In this document: positions 35,416 through 42,735 of the stretch, piece by piece
Numbering within the stretch: position 1 is the first letter of the stretch
Layout of the letters: every line of letters begins with the position of its first letter
DNA from: Mucilaginibacter pankratovii
GTDB taxonomy: Bacteria > Bacteroidota > Bacteroidia > Sphingobacteriales > Sphingobacteriaceae
Reading direction: 5' to 3'
Assembly: GCF_014773265.1 (NCBI RefSeq)
Contig: NZ_JACWMY010000008.1
Coordinates: 248,001 to 312,000 of the forward strand
Length of the DNA: 64,000 nt
Program-made: the position numbers and the translations under genes
Notes under the pieces: model-generated
What the model was told of the DNA's origin: nothing
Databases searched by the model: none
The model's input: only the letters and a program-made list of their open reading frames with translations

Positions 35416-35438
35416 AATTTTTTTCTACGTTTGTTTGG

Positions 35439-36218
35439 ATGGAGAACTTACAGGAAGCACGCGATTTTTTTGAGAAGGGTTACCTGGAATACCGGCCCAA
35501 CCTCACCATTGATTGTGCCATATTTGGCTACCACAACGGCGAGCTGAACATACTGCTGGTGAAGAATAAGGTGATCAAAAAATGGAGTTTACCGGGTGGG
35601 TTTATAAAGAAGACGGAGAACCTTGACCATGCCGCCGCCCGCATTACCGCCGAGCGTACCGGACTGGAAGGCCTCTTTTTGAAACAGGTGAAAGCCTTTG
35701 GCGACCTCGGCCGCAACGCCGCGCGCGACTTCTTCGACCATGAGGCTTTTGAGCAGTTGATGGGTTTCCGCATCAACAACGATAGCTGGCTGGTTGGCGA
35801 AACCGTTACCCTGGGCTTTTACGCCATTACCGATATTGTGAACGCCAGCCCCCAAACCGATTTCTTTTCGGAGGAGTGCCAGTGGTTCCCCATCTACGCC
35901 CTGCCCTCCTTAGCGTTCGACCATGCCGAGATAGTGGCCGAAGCGCTTTTACGGATGCGGATAGACCTTTACCACTTCCCCATCGGCAAAAACCTGCTGC
36001 AGCCCAAGTTTACCTTAAAGGAGATCAAAACGCTGTACGAGGTGCTCTCCGGCAAAAAACTCAACGCCACCAATTTCCCCAATAAATTGATGTCGCTTGG
36101 CCTGCTCATCAAGCTAAACGAAAAGCGCAGCATCGGCGGCCACCGCTCGCCCACCTACTACAAATTCCACCAACCCACCTACCAAAAAGCCCTCGAAGAA
36201 GGTTTGGTGCTGGTGTAG
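35439..36218 (+). CDS. NrtR-type Nudix-related transcriptional regulator
   Basis: 259 residues. A Nudix domain (about 20-150, with GGFIKKTENLDHAAARITAERTGLE in the Nudix-box position) is followed by a winged-helix domain (about 175-259, FTLKEIKTLYEVLSGKKLNATNFPNKLMSLGLL). The REUXEE core of the box is RITAER, lacking catalytic acids, so it most likely senses a ligand rather than hydrolysing one. NrtR and AraR relatives in Bacteroidota control NAD or sugar genes. Two identical palindromes upstream suggest autoregulation and control of the divergent ThuA gene. Confidence 0.9.
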   Translation: MENLQEARDFFEKGYLEYRPNLTIDCAIFGYHNGELNILLVKNKVIKKWSLPGGFIKKTENLDHAAARITAERTGLEGLFLKQVKAFGDLGRNAARDFFDHEAFEQLMGFRINNDSWLVGETVTLGFYAITDIVNASPQTDFFSEECQWFPIYALPSLAFDHAEIVAEALLRMRIDLYHFPIGKNLLQPKFTLKEIKTLYEVLSGKKLNATNFPNKLMSLGLLIKLNEKRSIGGHRSPTYYKFHQPTYQKALEEGLVLV

Positions 36219-36342
36219 TCTGAACCGCTGATTTTTCGCAGAGTAATTGTTTAATAAGGTGCTCAAGAGGGCTTCGCCGTTTTAATGATTTGAGGATTTC
36301 GTTGATTCCAAAAAACGCATAGCGCTGGCGAGCTATAATTAT

Positions 36343-36539
36343 CCACCATGTCATTGCGAGCGAAGCGCGGCAACCTCAGCATAAAAGTAGCCGCCATGCA
36401 ATAACCACAATTTGTCTGAACCTTGATTTATAGGATTTGATGATTACCTGATTGGTTACTCCCATCCCCACCCCATCTTCCACCATGTCATTGCGAGCGA
36501 AGCGCGGCAACCTCAGCATAAAAGTAGCCACCATGCAAA
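36343..36539. repeat. Two direct copies of repeat R4
   Basis: CACCATGTCATTGCGAGCGA...GCGCGGCAACCTCAGCATAA...GCCATGCA at 36343-36401 and 36481-36539; inverted copy at 25119-25178. Confidence 0.85.
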
Positions 36540-36544
36540 TCTTA

Positions 36545-36830
36545 CTGTTATGAAAAGCAAAGGCAGAAGCAAATAGGCCCCACCAGCCCCGCCCTGCCTG
36601 CCGGCAGGCAGGTTTCCCTCCAAGCCGCTGATAGAAGCGGGCTTTCCGTACAATCGGGTTTAGTTGGGTTGCGCTTGTGCTGAAGATTGGCGCGGGATAC
36701 CCTCTTATGCTACCGCAAGCGTCCTCGCTTGTGTGTACGGTAGTTTAGCGGCATTGCTATTAAATACGTCTATTGCATAGTGGCTACCTTGCATGCGGGC
36801 CACAAGCGAGGACGCTTGCGGCAGCGGGGG
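36545..36830. repeat. Repeat R9 (inverted) and GCTTGTGGCCCGCATGC-type repeat
   Basis: R9 at 36593-36672 begins with the CCTGCCTGCCGGCAGGCAGG palindrome and runs to ATCGGGTTTAG, opposite in orientation to the copy at 39770-39860. A second unit (36779-36830, TACCTTGCATGCGGGCCACA...GCTTGCGGCAGCGG) matches 23262-23320. No gene lies in 36219-36900. Confidence 0.8.
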
Positions 36831-36850
36831 AGCAACACCACAACCTTCCC

Positions 36851-36885
36851 CACTATAGCACACTCAACACGCGTACGCTATAGTG
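36851..36885. repeat. Hairpin at the end of the accessory operon
   Basis: CACTATAGC (36851-36859) and GCTATAGTG (36877-36885), just past the stop of the glycosylase gene. No T-run on either side, so terminator function is uncertain. Confidence 0.5.
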
Positions 36886-36900
36886 GTACCATTAAGCATA

Positions 36901-38013
36901 TTATAATGTAAAGCTGATGGGGGTATTGTACAAGTTAATATTGTTATCTCTCTCTGCGGCTAATATATTTCTCATAGGTCTCGAAAAATATACTGTTCGT
37001 TTTAGCGCTGCGTTACTTTTGTTTCCATGCTCTAACAATATCTCATCAATTAACGCTTTAACGTCTTTATCCAATTCAGGATATTCTCCATTTAAATTTC
37101 CAGAGAATAAATCACTTGCGTTTTTATAGATTAGAATATTCGAAGCACTTAATACTTTTGAATCCAAGTAAGACAAAGCTTTCTTTATTTTCAATATGTG
37201 TAATTCCGTGCAATATGGCCCATCCTTTTGCCTAACGATATAAGAATTTGTCAGCCTAAAGCCGAACTTAAGAACACTTTTATATTCAATCAAATAAAAA
37301 AGTTTATGCAAAGCGAAATATGTAAAAGAGTCCTTTTTCTCAAATAAGTAGTTGATTATTGCAACTACACCAACATTTACTATAGTGCCATAGCTCTTGT
37401 TTTTTTTCTTGGTGAAGTTTTTAGCAGTATCAGCAATAAATTGATAGTCGGACCGCTGATTAGCCATGCTTCTATGAATCATGGCCCTTTGACCTGGATG
37501 ATAAAGCGGTATTAAAAGCCTATCAAACCATTTGTTAGCTGTTCTTACCGAGTCTCTTAAAGTTAAATCATGTTTCGAAATGTAATTAAGACTTTCTAAA
37601 GCTACGCCACCAAGTGTTACAACAATTTTAGGATTAACTAATTTTATTTGCTCTTCTAAAAATTTCGAACAGTTTTGTATTTCAGTCTTTGTAGGTGTTG
37701 AATTATTTCCATTTTCATCCCTAGGATTGCATAGAACAGCATTAGTTACGAAGATATTTGACCGATTTATATTGGCAAATTCTAACAATTCTTCAAAGTT
37801 GTGGCCAGCTTTATCACCATGAAACGGTATGCCGCTACTATCTGCACCCAGTCTCCCCGGAGCCTCGCCAATAAACATAAGTTCAGCATTTAAAAACCCG
37901 GCCGACCTATTTAATATTTTCTGAACATTGCACATTCTTGGACATAGTACGCAGTTCTGAACATTCTCGCTTAAGATATTAAATTCGTTGCCATTAAATA
38001 AATCCATTCCCAC
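36901..38013 (-). CDS. Uracil-DNA glycosylase (family 4/5-like) fused to a Panacea-like domain
   Basis: 370 residues, two domains. Residues 1-205 are a uracil-DNA glycosylase of the iron-sulfur group: Cys21/Cys24 with Cys95/Cys115 as the probable cluster set, motif A GEAPGRLGADSSGIPFHGD (49-67) with AG at 69-70, and motif B YHPGQR with His172. Residues 209-370 resemble the Panacea/SocA-like (DUF4065) domain: HKLFYLIEYKSVLKFGF (236-252), KDGPY (263-267), and a C-terminal MRNILAAE. Panacea domains act as antitoxins or chaperones in other systems. The gene starts 1 bp after the stop of the thymidylate-synthase-like gene. Strongly A+T-rich against its flanks. The glycosylase assignment is firm; the second domain is by pattern only. 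Confidence 0.85.
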   Translation of the reverse strand: MGMDLFNGNEFNILSENVQNCVLCPRMCNVQKILNRSAGFLNAELMFIGEAPGRLGADSSGIPFHGDKAGHNFEELLEFANINRSNIFVTNAVLCNPRDENGNNSTPTKTEIQNCSKFLEEQIKLVNPKIVVTLGGVALESLNYISKHDLTLRDSVRTANKWFDRLLIPLYHPGQRAMIHRSMANQRSDYQFIADTAKNFTKKKNKSYGTIVNVGVVAIINYLFEKKDSFTYFALHKLFYLIEYKSVLKFGFRLTNSYIVRQKDGPYCTELHILKIKKALSYLDSKVLSASNILIYKNASDLFSGNLNGEYPELDKDVKALIDEILLEHGNKSNAALKRTVYFSRPMRNILAAERDNNINLYNTPISFTL

Positions 38014-38014
38014 T

Positions 38015-38731
38015 TTACCACGTTAAACTATCAATGCAATCTTTCACTTTTCTTTTATTGTTCAAATAGTAATGGATAGAATGACAAGTTATACTACCCA
38101 ATTGCGAATTGGTTTTGTCGCAGACAAATGCAAGCAATCTTGTTAACCCGATATAATTCCCGAGTGCTTTTGTGAGAAAGTCGTGATTTCGGTAAACAGC
38201 TGTTAAGTTTAAATTACCACCAACTTGAGCAAATTGAACATATTGTAAACAGGGGTTTCCTATAATCCTTGTATTACTATCGTAATCAACAGAAGAGACA
38301 TGCATAATATAACATGCAGACTGCATGTTAGGCCTGCTGTTTATGTCATTAATTATCTTTTGAATTTGATTTTCCTTATTTACTCCAAACTTAGTAAATC
38401 TTAAAAAATAATTACCCCACCTACTTCTATTTTTTTTGTGCAGCGTTTTACCTCGGTGATATAGCTTCTCATGCAAATCATAAAAAACATTGACATTATT
38501 TGCCTTATTACGTTGATAAAGTTTGAATGGGAAAATAGTATTTGCTACGTCTTGTAGTTGACTATGAGTCGTAATGTTAGCAGTGATTATTTCATCTAAA
38601 TGATTGTTATTGATGTTACCCGGATTTATAATGTGGACTATCAAATTAAATCCATCACCGGAATGTAAGATATGCAAACACGCTGCCTTCCAAGCTGTCA
38701 AGCAATTTTGAGATTCTATAAGTTTAGGCAT
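38015..38731 (-). CDS. Thymidylate-synthase-like enzyme
   Basis: 238 residues. The C-terminal two thirds align with ThyA: SR at 132-133, nucleophile Cys161 in NPCLQYVQF, Arg181/Asp184 in YRNHD, Asn192 in LGNYIGL, and His220/Tyr222 in IHYY. Cys-Arg, Arg-Asp and Asp-Asn spacings are exactly those of E. coli ThyA (C146, R166, D169, N177). Asn rather than Asp at 192 favours dUMP over dCMP. The usual second Arg of SRR is Pro134, and the N-terminal folate/phosphate part is poorly conserved and shorter. It probably methylates or hydroxymethylates a dUMP-like nucleotide, or only binds it. Middle gene of the operon. Confidence 0.8.
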   Translation of the reverse strand: MPKLIESQNCLTAWKAACLHILHSGDGFNLIVHIINPGNINNNHLDEIITANITTHSQLQDVANTIFPFKLYQRNKANNVNVFYDLHEKLYHRGKTLHKKNRSRWGNYFLRFTKFGVNKENQIQKIINDINSRPNMQSACYIMHVSSVDYDSNTRIIGNPCLQYVQFAQVGGNLNLTAVYRNHDFLTKALGNYIGLTRLLAFVCDKTNSQLGSITCHSIHYYLNNKRKVKDCIDSLTW

Positions 38732-38747
38732 TTATTTATTTAGTTTA

Positions 38748-39626
38748 TTAGTCGATAAATTTTATTTCTCTGTTATTTAAATCAACTTTCACTCTACCCC
38801 CGCCATTTTTTATTAATTTTCTAAAAACTTCGTAACCCATTAAGATTGCTACTTCCCATTCGGCAATATTACATTTTGACACCTCCAAATTTGATGATAA
38901 ATTCCTTATGGTTTTAATCAGTTGGTTATCAACTTTTTCTATATTTTCATAAAATTTGTGGTCTTTTGCAAATTGATAAACAAATGCGCTGATAGCTTCT
39001 TCTATGATTGCCGCTCTGGCGCCATCTTCAATCTCATCTATGAGGGGATTACTTTTCCTCTTTATACCCATTATACTTCTAACAACGGGTGACCACCCCA
39101 GAATTGCAGCGTAAGCAAAATGGAATATATCATGGTATCGGTATCCATCATCATCGTATGAATTATCGGTTAGAACATCCCCCACTAGTTTTTCGTCCAC
39201 CAATACTTTTATTTTCTTTTTCTTGTTTTTTATTTCTTCCCTGAATTCTAAAATCATTGAGCGTGGAATTTTCTCTCCGTCCTTATATTCAGAGTCAAAA
39301 AGTTCGGTAACACAAATAATTTCGCCGGGTTTTGGAAATCGCTCCTTTATTTTTTGAATATTTTTATTGGCAATATCTTCGAGATTTAGGTTCATCTTGG
39401 TGGCAATATTTGAGGAATACCATAGAATATTACCCAGAATTTCTTCTACATTAACTAGGAATTTCGTGTGCCCTGATTTATCTCTAAAGCTTTTTTTAAA
39501 CTCAGATATTAATGCTCCGGTTTCACCAATGATTCCAAATAATGGAATTATATAACTATTAAGTATTCTTCGATTAGAGTTTTGATCATGCTCTTTAGCT
39601 AATTCTTGATAGTTATTTAATTCCAT
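38748..39626 (-). CDS. MazG-type nucleoside triphosphate pyrophosphohydrolase, two-domain
   Basis: 292 residues, first gene of the operon. Residues 25-95 resemble the all-alpha MazG fold (GIIGETGALISEFKKSFRD, then EEILGNILWYSSNIATKMNLNLEDIANKN). The canonical ExxE..ExxD acids are partly lost: Glu35 stays but Ala38, Ile63 and Asn66 replace acids. Residues 160-285 match the conserved C-terminal domain of a known MazG-like family: YRYHDIFHFAYAAILGWSPVVR, KRKSNPLIDEIEDGARAAIIEEAIS, and RVKVDLNNREIKF. Its His/Asp/Glu residues may form the real active site. Members hydrolyse (d)NTPs to monophosphates; dUTP would fit the neighbours. 16-bp gap to the next gene. Confidence 0.8.
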   Translation of the reverse strand: MELNNYQELAKEHDQNSNRRILNSYIIPLFGIIGETGALISEFKKSFRDKSGHTKFLVNVEEILGNILWYSSNIATKMNLNLEDIANKNIQKIKERFPKPGEIICVTELFDSEYKDGEKIPRSMILEFREEIKNKKKKIKVLVDEKLVGDVLTDNSYDDDGYRYHDIFHFAYAAILGWSPVVRSIMGIKRKSNPLIDEIEDGARAAIIEEAISAFVYQFAKDHKFYENIEKVDNQLIKTIRNLSSNLEVSKCNIAEWEVAILMGYEVFRKLIKNGGGRVKVDLNNREIKFID

Positions 39627-39642
39627 TTATCTAAATTTAGGG

Positions 39643-39665
39643 TTAATCGATAAAGCTATCGTTAA
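39643..39665. promoter_or_regulatory. Imperfect palindrome upstream of the accessory operon
   Basis: TTAATCGATA..TATCGTTAA, 17 bp before the first start codon; possible operator for the operon. No regulator gene adjoins it. Confidence 0.35.
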
Positions 39666-39766
39666 TAAAATCGATACGCAACCCGTATAAACACCTGATT
39701 TTAAAATGATTTCCTCACTGGTCGAAGTTTAGCGCAGCGCTACTTCGACCTAAATAATACCCCCCC

Positions 39767-39875
39767 AAGCCCCTCCCACCTAAACCCGATAGCAGCGGAA
39801 AGCCCGCTTCTACCAGCGGCTTGTAGTGTATACCTGCCTGCCGGCAGGCAGGGCGGGACAGAACCTAACCCAAGC
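39767..39875. repeat. Repeat R9 at the right edge of the accessory operon
   Basis: CCCACCTAAACCCGATAG, GGAAAGCCCGCTTCTACCAG, CGGCTTG, then CCTGCCTGCCGGCAGGCAGG. Inverted with respect to 36593-36672. Occupies most of 39627-39935. Confidence 0.83.
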
Positions 39876-39935
39876 ACCCCCGCCCCTGCTTTTCAAAATC
39901 CCTCAACCGCCGCTCCGTCTAATTTTAACATTAGT

Positions 39936-40910
39936 ATGGCTTTTATGCGCCCTGTTTTTGCAGATATTTGCGCGCAAAACAATACGTTACCGCCTGTGAA
40001 GAACGCGAAATATTACCTGGCCGCTATAGTGGCATACGCTACCTGGGGCTTTTTTAGCCTGGTGCTAAAGCCGCTGAGCGCCTATGCCTCGGTTGATATT
40101 TTGTTTTACCGCATTTTTAGCTGCGCCTTGTTCATGCTGCTGATCACGGCTACCTTTAAGCGCCGGGCACTGGCCGAAACCCTGGCCAAATTTAAGGCCC
40201 TGCCCGCCCCGCAAAAACGCAGCGTAGTGCTGCTGAACGTGGGGGGAAGCGTGTTTTTAAACATCAACTGGTTCTCGTTTATTTATGTGCTCAACCATGT
40301 AAGCATCAAGGCAACGTCGCTGGCGTATTTGGTTTGCCCCATTTTAACCACGCTGCTGGCCTATTTCCTGCTTCGCGAGCGGCTCAGCAGGTCGCAATGG
40401 GCGGCGGTGGCACTCAGCATTCTGGGCTGCGTGTTGCTGTCGTACGCCAATATTATGGATATGGTTTACGGCGTGGTCATCGGGCTTACGTATGCCTGCT
40501 ATTTGGTGAGTCAGCGTAAAAACACCGGGTTTGATAAGTTTATATTGCTCACGTTCCATATCGTTTTGTCGGCCATATTGCTGCTGCCCTTTTACCCGGC
40601 ATACAGCGGCCCTCTGCCTGCCGAGACCCACTTTTGGGGGTATATAGAGGTGATAGCGGTGGCCTTTACCATTATCCCGCTGTTTTTAAACCTCTACGCC
40701 CTCAAGGGCCTCAACTCCTCCACCGTAGGCATGCTGCTGAACATTAACCCTATCATCGCCTTCGCGCTGGCCAATGTGGTGTATCACGAGCATATCAGCC
40801 TGCTCCAGCTTACCGCCTACTCCATTATTTTTATAGCGGTGGTGGTGTTTAATGCGCATTATGTTGTGAAACGGAAGCCCGTGCAGGTTTCTGAAGTGGT
40901 TGTGGAATAG
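39936..40910 (+). CDS. rarD: EamA-family transporter, RarD-like
   Basis: 324 residues, ten predicted membrane helices in two EamA repeats. RarD hallmarks: YATWGFFSLVLKPLSAYASVDILFYRIFSCALFM at the first helices, NWFSFIYVLNHVSIKATSLAYLVCPILTTLLAYFLLRERLS in the middle, and NINPIIAFALANVVYHEHIS near the end. The transported compound is not known; chloramphenicol-related export was proposed for relatives. Start could be Met1 or Met4. Confidence 0.88.
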   Translation: MAFMRPVFADICAQNNTLPPVKNAKYYLAAIVAYATWGFFSLVLKPLSAYASVDILFYRIFSCALFMLLITATFKRRALAETLAKFKALPAPQKRSVVLLNVGGSVFLNINWFSFIYVLNHVSIKATSLAYLVCPILTTLLAYFLLRERLSRSQWAAVALSILGCVLLSYANIMDMVYGVVIGLTYACYLVSQRKNTGFDKFILLTFHIVLSAILLLPFYPAYSGPLPAETHFWGYIEVIAVAFTIIPLFLNLYALKGLNSSTVGMLLNINPIIAFALANVVYHEHISLLQLTAYSIIFIAVVVFNAHYVVKRKPVQVSEVVVE

Positions 40911-40952
40911 GGGTTTATTTGCGCTTCGTTTTTATTCCCGCCGCTGCCCAAC

Positions 40953-41060
40953 CGTCATCCTGAACTTGTTTCAGGCCCCCACAGGACAGGTAACCGATAT
41001 GCTGAACCGCCCTATCGCTACTTTGCAGATGGGATGCCGAAATAAATTCGGCATGACGTG
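40953..41060. repeat. Palindromic repeat R6, second copy
   Basis: GTCATCCTGAACTTGTTTCAG at the left, GCCGAAATAAATTCGGCATGAC at the right, with ACAGGTAAC in common with 13101-13209. Confidence 0.75.
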
Positions 41061-41073
41061 GGCGTTTCCCCCC

Positions 41074-42222
41074 CTAAATTATCCTATAATACCTCGGCTC
41101 GGTGTAGCGGCTTCCGTCGGGCCGGGTGCAGGTGGCATCACGGCGCACTACACCGCCCTGCGCGCGCATTTTGGCGGCTGCATCGGGCGTTATACCAGGG
41201 AAGGCGTCCTGCGCGCGCATGGTGAGTTCTTTTTCGGGCGGTATGGGTTCGTTGGCGGCGGGGTCGGCGCCGCCCATATGCAGCAGTTTATTTGCGGTAC
41301 TTAGGGCAACGCGCAATTCGGTAGCTATCTGGCGCTGTGTTTTGCCTTCTTTGCTCAGCTCTGCCGCACGGCGGGCCATTTCCTCGCGCTGCTGCAGGCT
41401 GGGCCGGCGCAGGTGTTCGGCCTCGTTGGCATAACCTTCAAAATCAAAATACAGGGAGGCACCTGTGCGCTGCTTTTTGAGCAGGCAAACGTTTTGTGCG
41501 CCGTAGGCCTCCTGCCCGCTGCGTTGTTTTATCTGTTTAAGGTATCGGTGGCCGGGCTGCGTGTGGCTTTCGCCTATGGCGAAGGCGCTATCGGCAAAGT
41601 TGATGATCATTTTGCTGCCCTGCAGGTCGTTACGGCTTATGGGGTTGTAGGGGTTGCGCTTGGGGGTGTGGGCCAGCACCAGTATGCTGAGGGCATGGCG
41701 GTTTTTTAGCCTGTTGAGGTGGCGCATCAGCGGCAGGGCTCCGGCGGCGTTTTCGGTATTGTTGCCCAGGCTGGTGATGTTATCGATGATGAGCACCTGT
41801 GCCCCGGTGGCGGTAACGGCCTGCTCCAGCGCGGCGGCGGCCAGCTGCTCCAGCGGTTGGCCTTCATCAGGCAGGTGTACCGCGGTATCAAATTCGGCAC
41901 GATGGAAATTGTGGGCAAAGGGGTAGGTTTCGCCGTCCGCGCTGGTGTAGCGCATGGCAAATTGCCCGGCGCTGAGTTCCAGATCTACGTAAAGCACGGT
42001 AAGCGCTTGCGGCGTTGTAGCAAAGGGACCAATGGGTTCGGCCTTGCTCAGGCTGTCGCCCAGTTGCACGGCCAGGATGCTTTTGCCAATATTGGTATCG
42101 GCAAACAGGATGCAGAGTTCGTGCTGGTGCCAAAACTGGCCAAACAGCTGGTGCGGGCGCGGTTTGCCCAATTCCTGCTGCAGCCAGTAGCTACCGGTTT
42201 GGATGTTAAAGATAGGAGTCAT
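41074..42222 (-). CDS. AAA ATPase, RepA/KaiC-like, with C-terminal helix-turn-helix
   Basis: 382 residues. RecA-fold ATPase of the RepA-helicase-like (AAA_25) group: Walker A ADTNIGKS, QALTVLYVDLELSAGQF, Walker B AQVLIIDNITSLG, and ALSILVLAHTPKRN. Residues around 300-335 (KTQRQIATELRVALSTANKLL) form a helix-turn-helix. Related proteins occur on plasmids and integrated elements, where they support replication, but no integrase, primase or relaxase is nearby, so this is an orphan of unknown role. Base composition matches the host. Confidence 0.8.
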   Translation of the reverse strand: MTPIFNIQTGSYWLQQELGKPRPHQLFGQFWHQHELCILFADTNIGKSILAVQLGDSLSKAEPIGPFATTPQALTVLYVDLELSAGQFAMRYTSADGETYPFAHNFHRAEFDTAVHLPDEGQPLEQLAAAALEQAVTATGAQVLIIDNITSLGNNTENAAGALPLMRHLNRLKNRHALSILVLAHTPKRNPYNPISRNDLQGSKMIINFADSAFAIGESHTQPGHRYLKQIKQRSGQEAYGAQNVCLLKKQRTGASLYFDFEGYANEAEHLRRPSLQQREEMARRAAELSKEGKTQRQIATELRVALSTANKLLHMGGADPAANEPIPPEKELTMRAQDAFPGITPDAAAKMRAQGGVVRRDATCTRPDGSRYTEPRYYRII

Positions 42223-42243
42223 AATAGCGGGGCGGAGATTGGA

Positions 42244-42403
42244 GTACGAGCGGTACTATCGTTTACTTAAGCGTTGGCTCACGGCACAGCCTCACCCCAA
42301 CCCCTCTCCACAGGAGAGAGGCTAAAAGTCCTCTCCTTTGGAGAGGATTTAGGTGAGGCTACTAAACAGCTTAAGTAAACAGCATTGGTACGAGCGGTAC
42401 TAT
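42244..42403. mobile_element. MITE-like element with 16-bp flanking direct repeats
   Basis: GTACGAGCGGTACTAT occurs at 42244-42259 and 42388-42403, immediately bordering a 128-bp unit (42260-42387). Its ends are CGTTTACTTAAG and CTTAAGTAAACAGCATTG (inverted), and its core is the CTCACCCC/GGTGAGG palindrome. No coding capacity. It sits directly upstream of the AAA ATPase gene. Confidence 0.7.
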
Positions 42404-42472
42404 ACCTACAAATATCGGTGATGCCGGGCATGATGCTGGTGACAGTGTTTTGTCAGTTACCGAACTGGCTTA

Positions 42473-42576
42473 AAACTATGAACCATGAACTATGAACTAT
42501 CAGCTATGAACCATGAACTACAAACCATCTGTTCGGGCTTGTTCGGGCTGTTCGCGCCCTTACCCGAACGCGAACA
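42473..42576. repeat. ATGAACTATGAAC tandem and TGTTCGGGC repeat R8
   Basis: Five or six imperfect copies of CTATGAACCATGAA-type units (42473-42524), then TGTTCGGGCTTGTTCGGGC and GTTCGCGCCC (42530-42576). The latter recurs inverted at 51090-51136. They fill most of the gap before uvrA. Confidence 0.7.
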
Positions 42577-42658
42577 AAGCCATGTTGCCGGCATTAAATT
42601 TTACATAAAACCACCATTCGCATCGTTGCTAACCGTATGAAACTCCGCATGTTTTAAG

Positions 42659-42666
42659 TATATTTG
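42659..42666 (+). promoter_or_regulatory. Candidate -7 box of uvrA
   Basis: TATATTTG, 70 bp before the preferred ATG; no -33 element at the expected distance. Confidence 0.4.
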
Positions 42667-42735
42667 CGAAAATTTTTAGTATAAATGCCGCCCGCGCAAA
42701 CCCGTGGCAGCTTTATACGTTTTCCTGAAGCATAT

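Noticed and set aside
36901..39626. Classic toxin-antitoxin pair with a separate toxin partnering the Panacea domain
   Set aside because: No separate small toxin ORF exists in the operon or within 1 kb of it; the only candidate effector is the fused glycosylase.
41719..42270. 183-codon plus-strand ORF opposite the AAA ATPase
   Set aside because: Antisense to Walker motifs of a well-supported gene; no family resemblance.
42473..42524. ATGAAC tandem as CRISPR or origin iterons
   Set aside because: Imperfect, no spacers; a similar ATGAAC tract occurs near 54.0 kb, so it is a simple low-complexity repeat.
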